From: Heliocidaris erythrogramma
Taxonomy: Eukaryota; Echinodermata; Echinoidea; Camarodonta; Echinometridae
DNA length: 64,000 nt
NCBI GenBank assembly: GCA_025617745.1
Contig: CM046853.1
Location: forward strand, 52,663,021 to 52,727,020
Reading direction: 5' to 3'
Both the position numbers and the translations under genes were made by a program. The notes beneath the pieces were generated by a model that saw only the letters and a program-made list of their open reading frames with translations, was not told the DNA's origin and searched no databases. Position 1 is the stretch's first letter; each line of letters begins with the position of its first letter. This document shows, piece by piece, positions 1 through 12,479 of the stretch.

Positions 1-60
1 TAATAAATAAAAAATAAAATAATAAAATAAAATAAATAAATAAATGAATAAAATATAAAT
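1..60. repeat. AT-rich simple repeat (AAATA/AATAAA)
   Basis: The window opens with about 55 bases of variants of AAATAA, a simple repeat or the poly-A-like tail of a retroelement whose body lies before the window. Confidence 0.7.
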
Positions 61-1530
61 TACCCCTGACAGAAGAGAATATCTATCAAGATCAGTCTTT
101 GATTGGTCTGTGTTATCAAAAATGTTTTAAAATACAAAGTTTAATAGTACAATTTTACAAAATCTCCTCATTCAGTCGCTAAACTATAGAACTTGTGAAA
201 TAACACGTACTATAATTATTATCTACAAAGGGCCAAGGGGTGTCGATAGAATGCTAAGTTTTCATAATGCAAAATCTTCTTATGTGTGATATACCCTCAC
301 AGACCCGTCCCGCGCGGTCGCCTTCCTAGCTCGAACGTCCCCCTCCCCTCCTCCTCCCAAACTCGTTTATGACAAAAAATCGTCACCCTCACTTACATAT
401 TATATACAAATTATAAATCGATCACGTTTATGTTTTATATCAGCCGGGAAACATTTCCGGTAACATTGTGTCAGTGTAAGTAAAAACATTTCAGGTACTA
501 TTTACAAGCACAAGTCGTAATGATCGAAGGAAGGGTTAATCCGAATTGCAGTAGGATAATTAATTCAACGGCAGATATAGGTTTATAATTTATATGAGAA
601 GTGACATCAAAACAAAACGTTAGCTTCCTCCCGTCATTGGTCATACCCCATTGGTGAGATGCTGAAACTTGATTCATGCCCTAACCCATTGCACATTCCA
701 GAAACTCAGTCTCTGTACAGTCATGACAGTGTTTGATTTCATGTTTGCATGTGAAGACATTTAGTAAGCCTATAGGCTTACCAATGTGTAGGCCTATACA
801 CACACAGGGGCGGATCCAGAATTTTGTGAGGGGGGGGGCACAATTCCGAAAAAAAGGGGGCAATTATTTATGATACGTACTTAAGGTGTACCAATTAGGT
901 TTCAAAAAGGTGCACGAGCCGGTTGTGCCCCCTAAATCCGTCGCGTGTCGAGTTGGACTGCCATGTACTGGATACTTTGCTATCCGGTGCTGACAGTGGC
1001 GTAACTCCGGACACGTGCCCCTCAATCGAATGGCCTAAACAGGGGGAAGGGGAAAAGAGATTTTTTCTTAAACAGAGAAAAAGGGAAAAGGAATGCGAAC
1101 GTGAAAATGAGAAGATACGACCCCCCTCCCACACCAATGGCTTTCACTTCCAACCAGCACCGAGTATATAAGACCGGTGACCTCCCCCCCCCCCCCCTCC
1201 CCCCCCACCCCCCCCCACGATGGCGGTGCCCCTTAATGTTTACGAAATACACTAAAGCTGTATCGCTATGCAGGCGAAACAAATTTAGTTCAGACTGGTC
1301 ATTGCAGAGATTACAAAAGTTCAGATAGGTGTCAAACAAATTTCAAGACCCCGACAAACGGATCATCACCTAGTCTGTGTGTGCACTCACTTCAATTTGA
1401 TACAGTGCTAAAACGCAGTGCGACATTTTCACCCATAATTATCTCAGGGGGTACTTTGTCATATCTTTGAGGTAGTTGTCAAGAGATTATGTCTTAAGGC
1501 GACGCTTCTCGCCAAGACAAGGTCTCAGGT
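61..1530. repeat. Non-coding stretch with a repeat end and C/G-rich tracts
   Basis: No gene seen. At 806-820 the string GGGGCGGATCCAGAATTTT starts a G-run; the same GGGCGGATCCAGGAATT start occurs at 40998, so it is an interspersed repeat terminus. 1184-1218 is a long C-rich tract. The reading frames here are products of these low-complexity tracts. Confidence 0.45.
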
Positions 1531-1948
1531 GTACATGCACTTTTTTCCAAAGGCCCGTATTTCCGAAGGTTCGTTTTTTCCGAAGGTTCATAATTCCGCA
1601 GGGTTCGTTATACTCCTAAAGCTTCGTATTTCCGAAAATGAAATGGCGTTCACAATTCCGAAGGCTCGTATTTCCGAAATTGAAAAAGGGTACATAATTC
1701 CGAAAATGAAATAAGGTACCTAAAATGGAGGGAGGATGGACCAAACGACCGAGCTCCACCACCCACCACCCCCCCCCCCCCTCCTATCAGGGGTCCAAAA
1801 AAAGGAGATAAAAGAGAAAAGAAAATTATAAAAGAATAGGAACTGTAAAAAGTGGGGGAAGGGAAATTCAGGAAGAATGGGAGGGAACAAAATAAGGGAC
1901 ACGTGTAACAATTATATATAGGCCTACATAGATTGATTAGATAATAAT

Positions 1949-1966
1949 CTGGCGGCCGCCAGATAA
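1949..1966. other. Perfect palindrome with a NotI core
   Basis: ATCTGGCGGCCGCCAGAT is an exact 18-bp palindrome, extended by imperfect AATAAT/ATTATT flanks. It sits at the left border of the minisatellite inside the foldback element and is GC-rich in an otherwise AT-rich area. Confidence 0.6.
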
Positions 1967-2054
1967 TTATTAAGCGTCTTTAATTGTTTTCTTTCTATCT
2001 TTTCTTTCTATTCCTTGTGGAATTCTTTGTTTATCATTTCTTGCTTCTATCTTC

Positions 2055-2865
2055 ACTATTTTAGAAAGAGGATAGGATAAAAACAAAGAATAAGACCATG
2101 CAGGAAAGATAGAAACAGAAGAAGATAGAAGGAAAAATAAAGAAAAACGGAAGATAAAGCGGAAAGGATAGGATAAAAACAAGAAAGAAGAAGACAGAAA
2201 AAACAACATAAGGAAATAGACCGAGGATATAATAGGATAAATACAAAGAATAACATTAGGAAAGATAGAAAAATTAGAAGACAGAAAAAAACCCAAAGAA
2301 AGGCATAAGGAAGATAGAAAGCGGTAATGATAGGATTACAAGCAAAGATATAAAGAGAAGAGAGAAGGATGAATACAAAGAAAAACATAAACAAGATAGA
2401 AAGCGGAAATGATAGGATAAAAACAAAGAACAACATAAGGAAAGATAGAGAAGACAGAAGGAAAAAAAATCATAAGGAAGATGGAAAGGAAATAATAGGA
2501 TAAAAACACAAAATAACATCAAGAAAGATAAAAAGAGAAGAAAATAGAGGAAAAAACAAAGAAAACATAAGGAAGATAGAAATCGGAAATGATAAGATGA
2601 AAACAAAGAATAGCGTAAGGAAAGATAGAAAGAGAAGAAGATAGAAGGATAAAAACAAAGAATAACATAAGGAAAGATATAAAACGAAAAGAAGATTGAA
2701 AGATAAAAACAAAGAACATAATAGGAAAGATAAAGAAGGCGATAGATAGACAACAAACAGCATAATTGAAGATAGAAGGGAAAACAAAGAATAACATATA
2801 AGGAAAATAGATAAAGGAAACGATAGGATAAAAACAAAGAATAAACATAAGGAAAGATAGAATTA
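2055..2865. repeat. Purine-rich minisatellite, unit about 42-50 bp
   Basis: About 18 diverged tandem copies of a unit like GATAGGATAAAAACAAAGAA followed by TAACATAAGGAAAGATAGAAAG. One strand is almost pyrimidine-free. The long minus-strand frames here (Phe/Leu/Ser only) are translations of the repeat, not genes. Confidence 0.9.
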
Positions 2866-3021
2866 TCTGGAGTCCATCAGGTAATAGTTCTTATTCTCTT
2901 ATAGTTTTCTTTTCTCTCTCTCCCTTTTTTGACCCCTGATAGGGAGAGGGCGGGTCATGTGAAATTTGTGTTTCGGAATTATGAACCTTCGAAAAACGAA
3001 CCTTCGGAAAAAAACAAGTGG

Positions 3022-3037
3022 CCCCCCCCCCCCCCCC

Positions 3038-3071
<34 letters not shown>
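3022..3071. repeat. C17 followed directly by A33
   Basis: A run of 17 C passes without a break into 33 A. It lies at the right edge of the foldback element. A plain G18 run follows at 3632-3649. Confidence 0.9.
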
Positions 3072-3073
<2 letters not shown>

Positions 3074-3996
3074 TCTAGCACAATTTTGTCGATTTGGGTA
3101 CGTAAATCTAGTTTCCCCTTCTCTTCATTTTTTAAAGTTTGGTTTCACAGTTGAGCGAGATCACGTTGTGGCCGAGCAGAAAATTTTAGAGAAAATGCTC
3201 ACAATAATGTGAAGTTTAAACAGCTTTTTGATAGTTTTTTATCTTTGCAATAATTTAATAGAAAAGTCACTATTATTTTCACTTGGTTTGGTTGGAAATT
3301 TGTCGAGCATAAGAAATTGGGTTTTGGGGTTAAAAATGCAAAAATAAAAAATAAATAAATCTAATACTCGGCCGCTTTGCTTCCTCGCACAATGACTTGG
3401 ATAAGTGCGTGTGTGTGGGTGTGTGGGGGGGGGGTAGGAGTAAAACTTCACTGTTTGCTCCGGGTGCCATAATTCCTATGAATAAGCAACTGAATACAAA
3501 ATTTCTGCCCACAGCACCCCCAGTAAAAAGATCGTTCTCAGGGGCCTTAGTGGACGCATAACAACGCCCGAAATATGTTCTTCTGTGAATTACAAATTAC
3601 TAGCAAAAATTAGCCGTGGCACCATGGAGGAGGGGGGGGGGGGGGGGGGTAGTCTTCTCCTATGTACAGCCCAGGTACCCATTCACACTGAAAGGCAAGG
3701 TAGTTTATTGATGAAATATATTTGAACAATTGATTCATAGCAGACTTCTCTTTAAATATAGATAGGAGGTTCAATTTAATTAGCATCATGGGTTAAACTG
3801 GGGAAGAACTTGAATATCATTGCGGAGTGAAATCAAAATCTACATGTAACTATAGAATGGAAAAAATGTATTGTAACATGGTGTATTTAGTAGGCAGTCA
3901 AGAGGCAATTATTGTAATATAGAAATGTTATCATTACATGTACTATTAAGTCGAAAATAAATGTGTATGCATGTACATGTATCCTACAATGTACAA

Positions 3997-5867
3997 AAGA
4001 AACATCCATAAATTTGAATCACTTAGTAAACAGGTCTATTTGCCAGAGCTATAGACAGTGGCACACACTGCAGGTATTTTCTTGGACTTCTCCAAGGCCT
4101 TTGATACTATAAATCATGATATATTGTTGTATAAGTTATCTCACTATGGTATCCAGGGAAATGCCTTGGAGTGGTTCAGGAACTACATGTAACCTATAGT
4201 GATAGAAAATAATATGCATACATGAATGGTTTTGAATAGACCCTTCAGTCAATTACTTGTGGTATCCTTCCAGGCTCTTTGTTAGGCCCGCTCCTGTTTA
4301 TTTTATGTACACTAACGATCTACAAAACTCATCTGCAGTCTTGTCATAATCCTCTTTGCCGATGACTCCAATATTTTTTGCTCTCACCATAACCCTGTTA
4401 CACTTCTGAACATTGTAAACACTGAATTAACTTGCGCTTTTGACTGGATGAAAGCTAACAAATAATTGTCGCTCATCATAAATGAAACAAATTTCTTGCT
4501 ATTTAGTAATTCTATATCATTCCGAGGCTGAGTCTATCAGATTTTGAGTGTTTATATAAACAGTAAACTAACGTGGAAAGTTCAAATTTATTGTTGATGT
4601 AAACTCATGTAAATTCAGGTGTATATTGAACAAGGTCTTATATCTTAATTATTGTACTTGCATGGGGAAATAGCTCCATAACCCTCATGGACAAAATGTA
4701 AGAATTGTAAAGAATGTTGGATTTCGTGCACATACAAATGAGCTTTTCTATAACTTTTATGTTCTTGAGATATCTGACTTGTACTTTCTTTCGAAAAGTA
4801 ATTTACCGCATGATTCCTTCCTATTTTCCAACCCAACATTATGCGGTACATTCCTACCCAACTAGACAGACAATTTCCACCTCACCCGAGCCCCGTGTTT
4901 GCAAACAAAACAATCACCTTTACTGGACCCAAATTCTGGAATAGCCTGAAAAACGAACTGGTTGAAAGCTCCTCCAACAATTCTGTCATGCTGGATCTTA
5001 CAGGTGATGGTCACATAGCCTTTCTTCTTGTTACACTGTCCTGCCTTTACAATTTTACTTTCGCTTCTTTCTTCTTTTTCTTCTTTTCTTTAGTCTCTTT
5101 CGTCATTTTCTTTTCTTTCCTGCACGTTATGAGCATTGCTCTCCTTGTTCGGGATCGTTTAGTAAATCTGATATTTCTATTCCGTTTTGCTTTTTATTAC
5201 ATGTTATGGAGCTATTTCCCCATGCAAGTACAATAATTAAGATATAAGACCTTGTTCAATATACACCTGAATTTACATGAGTTTACATCAACAATAAATT
5301 TGAACTTTCCACGTTAGTTTACTGTTTATATAAACACCAAAAATCTGATAGACTCAGCCTCGGAATGATATAGAATTACTAAATAGCAAGAAATTTGTTT
5401 CATTTATGATGAGCGACAATTATTTGTTAGCTTTCATCCAGTCAAAAGCGCAAATTAATTCAGTGTTTACAATGTTCAGAAGTGTAACAGGGTTATGGTG
5501 AGAGCAAAAAATATTGGAGTCATCGGCAAAGAGGATTATGACAAGACTGCAGATGAGTTTTGTAGATCGTTAGTGTACATAAAATAAGCAGGAGCGGGCC
5601 TAACAAAGAGCCTGGAAGGATACCACAAGTAATTGACTGAAGGGTCTATTCAAAACCATTCATGTATGCATATTATAATCTATCACTATAGGTTACATGT
5701 AGTTCCTGAACCACTCCAAGGCATTTCCCTGGATACAATAGTGAGATAACTTGTACAATATATCATGATTTATAGTATCAAAGGCCTTGGAGAAGTCCAA
5801 GAAAATACCTGCAGTGTGTGCCACTGTCTATAGCTCTGGCAAATAGAAAAATTTATGGATGTTTCTT
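3997..5867. mobile_element. Inverted duplication of a LINE reverse-transcriptase fragment
   Basis: The left arm (3997-4683) reads on the plus strand as decayed non-LTR reverse transcriptase: [16 protein letters not shown], then GSLLGPLLF and FADDSNIF (the [YF]ADD catalytic box). The right arm (5207-5867) is a near-identical reverse complement. The 520-bp spacer carries the LINE C-terminal end (HSYPTRQ and TGPKFWNSLKNELVESSSNN, typical of CR1/jockey-type RT tails). The arms differ by scattered substitutions and a 20-bp indel near 4015-4036. There are stops and frame breaks, so it is a pseudogene. Confidence 0.85.
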
Positions 5868-6420
5868 AATTTCCTGGGGACCTAGTAACGAGGTATTCCA
5901 TTAACCTGTTATTAATGAATGAACTACAATACTTGGAATCCAGTTTGCATACATTACTTGTTGCTATGTCTGACAAGCCTCTGGCAAGCTTTAAGGTTGT
6001 CAAGAACAACCTTTGTTTCAAAAGTATGCATAAAATTTGAATAACTTAGTAAACAGGTCTATTTATGAATATTAGAAGCCCATTCGTGAATGTTGAGACG
6101 CGGAGAGGACATGATTATTATCTAAAAACGTATATATAATGAGTCCAGAATAAACGATTTTTTTCTAAATTTTTTGAGAAGCTTGTTAGAGGTGATAAAG
6201 GGCGGTAATATATCTTTGTATTGTTGGTCACCTTTCGTGAATATAGGCATAACCTTTGCAATCTTCATTTTATTAGGAACAACGCCGTTTTTTAGTGATA
6301 GATTAACAATATGTGTTAAAGGAGAAACTATTTCATGAATGATATTTCTAGTAAAACATTAGTTATACCATGATACACAGACCTGTTTCTATTGTACCTT
6401 TTGGCATGTTCACATGAAAC
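5868..6420 (-). pseudogene. LINE reverse-transcriptase remnant, minus strand
   Basis: Reading leftwards from about 6410, the minus strand encodes SPLTHIVNLSLKNGVVPNKM-KIAKVMPIFTKGD, the conserved N-terminal RT block of APE-type LINEs, then a degraded IVYSGLI...SASQHSRMGF block. It runs on into the right arm of the inverted duplication, so both belong to one minus-strand LINE body. Frameshifts and stops are present. Confidence 0.75.
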
Positions 6421-6509
6421 TTGAAGTATGAATAGTATATTTAATTGAAAATTAGCAATTTTCCTGCCATTTCACAAGAAAAATACCGTATTAACAGAAA
6501 ACTTGTAAT

Positions 6510-6721
6510 TTTACAAGTAAAAAAAACCTGTTAATCTACAGTTATTTTTACAGTGTACATGAAAGAAGCGTTTTTTTTTAATACACTTTGTTGGGCTTGA
6601 ATATAAACTATATAGGTAGTGAATTCCAAATATCGGGTCCAGTGTGTCTTATAGATCTATGAGCCTTGGAATTATACAAGTCAAAAAAACCTGTTAATCT
6701 ACAGTTATTTTTTACAGTGTA
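6510..6721. repeat. Direct repeat pair of about 45 bp
   Basis: TACAAGT(A/C)AAAAAAACCTG followed by TTAATCTACAGTTATTTTTA and CAGTGTA occurs at 6514-6558 and again at 6675-6721. The copies flank 115 bp of unrelated sequence and may be ends of an element. Confidence 0.6.
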
Positions 6722-8550
6722 TTGCTAGCGATATACAATATCATTAATCAATAGTTTACAGGCTAACCTTAATTGTTTCCTACTTATTACAAGACACTCT
6801 ATATATTATTAATGCCTGTATCTGCAACATTCGTAATTATGCATAGAAATATACCTACAGGTGGGTTTTCAGCACGTTATCCTTGTACCTTGCAATATAA
6901 GAATCAGTAGTCAGGAGTTTTATGAAGGTTATTGGTATTTACAGACCTTATGTTCCACCTGAACTGTGCTTATGACGACCCCTTTTTCTATATAATTATG
7001 ATTTTATGTGACCATACATGAAGATTGTAAATCTATGATGATGTACATGGAAATAGAAATGAACATCAAATCAAATCAAATCAAATGTTTTTTTAATACG
7101 GAGATTGCTTTGAACGTGAAGAATTCAGCGTAAATATGAGTGAGATATAATACATACATATATAGTGAGTTATGGTATCGGTGGCAAATCTAATTCACCA
7201 AAATAAACAGATATCAGGTGTAATCATTATTCTTTATTACCCTTTTTGTACCTTTATGTGTGTATCCGAATATGTCACTAGGTTTCTAATTGGGCCGAGC
7301 GACGTTCCGATTCTCTAACTAATATTATCTGTCTAACATCATATTATGTTGAACATGTTGAATGAAATGTGATGAGATGAGGTATTTCTATGAATATAAT
7401 GAATAACTTGACATGTATTTAACAGAGTTATGAATAATACAGGCTAAAACTCTGAAAAAAGGGTGATTTCTTTAAAAAATCCAAAGTCTTGACCCCAACG
7501 TACTGGGATGGAAAGCCTTAGTCTATGATTTGAACCTTGAACTTAGAAGGCTACATATTTGATATAAACATTGAGGATTGGACATTACTGACATCAATGT
7601 TACACACACATTGTGGATAAAAGTGAAATCTGATTTATCAGGAATTAAGTATTGATAACAAAGCCTCTGTGTAGACTATGTAATTTGAAATGCACAGCTA
7701 TAGCCTGATAGCCGGTTACATTTTGCAAAGTAGTCATTAGATATCATTGTTAAAATACATGTATCAGGATATTGTGATCTTTAAAAAAAAATCACTGGAT
7801 CTTAACAGCAGTTTGTAATATCAAACGATAATCAAGTTTCAATAGGTCTGGCCAATTAAATATTTATCATTTTTAAAATGATTGTAGAGACTGGAGCTTT
7901 TTCCTGGAGCGTTTTCAGTGAGGTACATACATTTGGTTGGTATCAAAATGAGCGGAATATGATTCTAAATAGGATGAAGTTTCAATGAAATGGTTTATTA
8001 TCGTCTGTATAAATTACGGGGAAATCATTAAATCGGCAAAAATTTGACTAAAGCTTGCGCTAGCGCTTTTTGAAAAAAAAAGGTCTGAACATTTTTGAAT
8101 GAATCTTATAGTTTACAACTTAGATCAGTAATAAAACAAGTAATAAAACAGTTGCTGGTGCTTGCAATAAACATATGAAATTATAACGTCAATACTAATA
8201 CGATTTTTACCAATTCAGTCAAGAATTAATGTAAATTATATAACAAACTATATGAACAATCTCAACAACCCATAATTTTCACTGTTAAAAGGTACTAAAT
8301 ATAGGAGTAAACTCCTTACGTGCGTTAAATTAATCATATTTTGCTGATACAGCGTTTGTCCGACGTCGAGTATCCCATTTATAAGTAAAAGAAATGAAAT
8401 AGGAACAGAAGTGATGACTGTTAATTTTCATATTTGTGTGTCATTCTTTAGGGGGTGGGGGGGGGGGCGTGCGGCAGGTATATCCCACAATATATAATCA
8501 TGATGATTCCTGGCAGTATCTATGTAAGTCTGGACAACATATAGGGGTTG
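6722..8550. other. Non-coding stretch
   Basis: No gene seen on either strand. 7062-7087 is a (TCAAA)n microsatellite after TGAACATCAAA, the kind of tail left by CR1-like LINEs. The rest is AT-rich unique-looking sequence. Confidence 0.4.
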
Positions 8551-8552
8551 TA

Positions 8553-9420
8553 TAATAACGTCTAACAGTCACTCTCCACCACTTAAATGGTCTAGTAGTG
8601 GTCATTTGCGCATCTTTGGACTCTGGTGAGTAATTTCCCACAGGTTTCTTAGGGTTTCCTTTCCAGCTGATCTAGCTCAATATTGGGAGTTGGGGAACTT
8701 TAGGGGCGTCTGGCAAGCACTCCCCACCACTTAAAACGTCTGGCATTGTCCATTCATGTACCTTGGGAATATGGCGAATCTTTTGATATAGGTTTCTAAG
8801 GGTTTCCTTTCCAGCTGAGCTAGCTCAATTTTTGGACCCCCTTTGGGGGCGTCTGGCGGGCACCCCCCCCCCCCCCCCCCCCACCACCACCACTTAAATC
8901 GTCTGGCAGTGGTCAATTGTGTATCTTTGGACTATGGCGAATCTTTTGATATAGGTTTCTAAGGGTTTCCTTTCCAGCTGATCTAGCTCAATATTGGGGG
9001 TTGGGGCACTTTAGGGGCGTCTGGCAAGCACTCCCCAACTTAATTAAAACGTCTGGCATTGTCCATTCATGTATATTGGGACTATGGCGAATCTTTTGAT
9101 ATAGGTTTCTAAGGGTTTCGTTTCCAGCTAATCTAGCTCAATTTTTGGACCCCATTTGGGGCGTCTGACGGGCACCCCCACCACTTAAAACGTATGGCAT
9201 TGTCCATTCATGTACCTTGGGACTATGGCGAATCTTTTGATATAGGTTTCTAAGGGTTTCCTTTCCAGCTGATCTAGCTCATTTTTTTACCACTTTGTGA
9301 CCTCCCCCTGGCCACACCCACCACATAGAACATGCCAGACGGTCAATTCGTTATATAGGACCATGCGATCTTTACATTCATGCACATGAAAATTGGTTTC
9401 CTTTCCAGCTAGGTTGACCC
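8553..9420. repeat. Satellite array, six units of about 140-160 bp
   Basis: Each unit has a conserved block GGTTTCTAAGGGTTTCCTTT followed by CCAGCTGATCTAGCTCA, plus GGCGTCTGGC and CCACCACTTAAA. The CCAGCT block recurs at about 8663, 8811, 8973, 9124, 9264 and 9405. Units end in C-rich runs (C20 at 8863-8882, C18 at 9418-9435), which vary in length between units. Non-coding. Confidence 0.88.
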
Positions 9421-9435
9421 CCCCCCCCCCCCCCC

Positions 9436-10690
9436 GGCTCCCGGACTAATAGTAATGTGTGCGAGTACTTCACACACCATCAACGTCTTGAGTATGTATA
9501 GTGCGTATCACGGAGCGCTCACTGAAAACAGTCCAGGCAGTGGACTGGTTTCAAGGCAAAGAAATTTCATAATTGAGAAAAAAACAAGTTTGTTTAATTT
9601 CTCCATCTTTAATTTTGTCAACAATACATGTACATAATTATCCTTGTACAGTTTTACATGATATCCATTAGGATATCAGAATGTCAGTGATGTAGGGCTT
9701 ATTCATTTCTCTACTAAATTGGTTGGAAAATAAAACAAGAAGCATTTTAAAATAAATTTTGAATAAATTTCCATAAATTATCATACCATAATCAATATTT
9801 CAGGCAAAATTCAGTGTAGAAGTTCAATGAATCTCACTGAGCTGCACAAGATAACAAAATCAAATTGCTCCATAAATAATGGAGGAGAAGCATTTTTTCT
9901 GTGATTTTGAATAAATATGCATAATCAGCGTATTTCTGCATAGAAGCTTTGAATCTCCCACATAGTGGCGAAACGTGACCCAGTCATTGAGGGGACACTG
10001 GCATCATTCATATATTCATATTTTATTTTTTCGTTCCCAACAAAATACAAATACAAAATAAAATTTTCATAATAAAACAATATACAATGCAATATTTATA
10101 CAAAACATTGCATTTGAAACTAAGATAGATGAATACAATGATTAATACCTTTGAAAAGAAAAATGGAACAATTACGTATGAAACTTGATTTCCATTCTAT
10201 GGAAATGGAGAGGTCCACTAAAAGCAGAGCTTGTTAATTGAGGACCCCTCAGATGATAATCACTGAGAAAAAGGAAAGAACATAAATAAACAAGAGAAGA
10301 AGGGGGCGCTGCTCTAACTCGATAAATTCAATATGAATTAACCCTCTTCTGTTATCCTTTCCCTCTTTTTTATTTTCTTTTTAATATTCGATTGGTGAAA
10401 TGTGCCACCCCCCCCCCCTTCCAGTCGCCTATGAAGCTTCGCCCCTGATTCTGTGTTACTTATCTGGGTCGGAGTAATGTGGCCTGCTTATTATGGCCCT
10501 GATTTCACTCCTATGAAGTTTAAAGTTATCATGGTTATAAGTATTGAAAGGCAGTATAAATTAGACTCATTGAACAACAAAAGATTCTTATATGGCCTCT
10601 AAGTCTATTCATCATAAAGCAAAATAATGGTTAACTAGACTTCAACAACTACAGCTATACAGGTAGGCTGTAGAACCGTCATGAAAATGT
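9436..10690. other. Non-coding stretch
   Basis: No gene supported. AT-rich with A-runs; a 60-codon frame at 9455 has no recognisable content. Confidence 0.35.
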
Positions 10691-11125
10691 GAGTGGCATC
10701 TACCAGAAGGGGCAAGTGGAATAATCTAAATAAAAAGGGGCACTCTTCAGATTTGAAAAGCCAATTGCCAAAATGGGAAAAGGGCAATGAGGGAAACAGA
10801 CACTTTTCAGAAGTTAAAAAAGTTCATACATCAGATGTGAAATGGGGCACTTATCAAAATGGGAAAGGGGCATTTACAAGAAAGGAAAATTGTCACTTAG
10901 CAGAAGTAAAGAATGGGCACTCATTAGACTTGAAAAGGGGCACTTAACAAGAGGGGAAAAGGGACTTAATGGAAAGGAATAAGTAGAGAAGGGGGGCACT
11001 CATCAGGAGGGGAGAGGGCACTTTTAACAAGTAATTTATTTAAAAGAAAATGGGGCAACTCTCAGAGTTAAAAGGGGCACTTGGTGGGTGCTTGAAAAGT
11101 GAATGGGGTGGGGCACTGCGCCGCC
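10690..11125. repeat. Short minisatellite, GGGGCACTTATCAGAA-type units
   Basis: Irregular tandem units of about 25 bp built on GGGGCACTYATCAGAAGTGA plus AAAGG. The 84-codon frame at 10693 is a translation of the repeat. The same unit family reappears at 14995-15150, so the two blocks are probably one array split by the LINE between them. Confidence 0.7.
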
Positions 11126-11535
11126 TCTGGTAAAAAAAGGATATATAGGGAAATGTTTGTATCAGTACATCATCATTTCTTTCTTATGGGTTGTATGAGG
11201 AAGTAGAGAAGAAACTAAAACTTAATGAGCGGTGACAAAATGTAATAAATGAAGATATATTTGAGAAGCAGTCACAATCCTCTCAATGTATTATCTATGT
11301 TGATACAGTTATGGTAGCTGCTGTTTGAGGTAACAAGGAATATTGATGCTTAAAAACTACAATGAGTGCATGTCTGTCTTGGAGCGGGACTATGAAAAGC
11401 AAACTCCAGTGTCTGGTTTGTTCCTTTCAACGTTGAAATTTGAATTGTAGCTTGTTGGTGTGTGACTTCGAAATTCACGGCAGGTTAAGTATAATCAATG
11501 CATGTTTGCAGGCCAATTGAGAGTGTAGGACCCCC

Positions 11536-11890
11536 TTGACTCGTAATCATTGTGTCATCGTACATGTCTATCTCTATCTCCTTCTTCTCTATTGCCAATT
11601 GATTGTGGACGGTCACCCGTTCTTGGCCCCCCGGCCCGGCGAAACGCCAGTGTTTAAACCATGGACACATGGGTTGCCTAGTAGCTCCTTGGTTGGAGGT
11701 GCTTTCTTTCTATTCCGTGCATTTACAATAAATTTATTGTATGGAAATTAAAATTGTAAACAACATGCCTGGTTGACAAAGCATATAAGAGGTCCAATAA
11801 AATCAACCTGAAAAGGAAGCGAACCGTGGAAAATAGAGTGGCCTACAGTTTGTCAATTGGTGCATATTAAACATTATACGCCAGGAGCCT
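11536..11890. repeat. Single unit of the ~287-bp family found at 15130-16215
   Basis: It contains CCAATTGATTGTGGACGGTC, GAAACGCCAGTGTTTAAACC, ACACATGGGTTGCCTAG and CGTGGAAAATAGAGTGGCC in the same order as the tandem array 3.6 kb downstream, including the terminal TACTAAACATTA-like end. It is the ancestral single copy, or another insertion of the same element. Confidence 0.75.
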
Positions 11891-11904
11891 GTCCCAAAAT
11901 AGTC

Positions 11905-12056
11905 ACCTCATATGAGATTTGACCCCATAAAGTTAATTAGACCAGCCATTCACAACAGCTAATCGTCAGCCTGAACAAAGCTGTCATATGAGATTTGACC
12001 CCATAAATTTACCATCCATGTTATTCACAAAAGCTATTCGTCAGCCTGAACGAAGC
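11905..12056. repeat. Tandem duplication, about 75 bp x 2
   Basis: CATATGAGATTTGACCCCAT followed by AAA and then TCGTCAGCCTGAACAAAGCT occurs twice in succession (11908 and 11986 starts) with a few substitutions. Confidence 0.7.
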
Positions 12057-12479
12057 TGCCGGGTTTGGCCCCAAAGCCCCTCCCCCTCCCCCAAGAGCCC
12101 CCAAGTCGGGTCGATTTCAACCCATCTAACGTATGCGCCAAACTTTGTCAGAAAGAAGTGGTATGACTATACATTACTAAAACACAACAACTGACAAAAT
12201 TTTCAGTCGGGATGCATGGGTTGTCACTCGGACTCTAAAAATTGGGGTAATTTTGTTCCCCCTCAAGGCTTATGCAACAGATGTTGTCAGAATTAAGAGG
12301 TATAGGTGTACATTACAAAAATATAAAAACTGAAAAAAGTTTCCATCAGGGAGAGGGTGTATAACACGCCCCTGAAAATACACAAAATGCCCCTAAAATC
12401 AAGCTTTGCTGCCAAAAATGATCTGGATGTAGAGAAAAAAACATTTGCTGGCATTACAACCTTAATAACTTAAAGTGTC

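Larger units (their letters stand above)
1545..3020. mobile_element. Foldback-type element enclosing a minisatellite
   Basis: The left arm (about 1545-1850) contains repeated TTCCGAAGGTTC units, then CTCCTATCAGGGGTCCAAAAA and an A/G-rich stretch. The right arm (about 2890-3015) is its reverse complement: GACCCCTGATAGGGAGAGG, then GAACCTTCGAAAAACGAACC. Between them lies a minisatellite (2055-2865). Inverted arms built from short direct repeats are the plan of foldback transposons, which are known from sea urchin (the TU elements). Arm boundaries are approximate. Confidence 0.65.

Noticed and set aside
2056..2848. Long minus-strand frames rich in Phe/Leu/Ser that look like membrane proteins
   Set aside because: They are translations of a purine-rich minisatellite in several overlapping frames.
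8553..9420. CRISPR-like array
   Set aside because: Units are ~150 bp, diverged along their whole length and in a eukaryotic genome; there are no repeat/spacer divisions.
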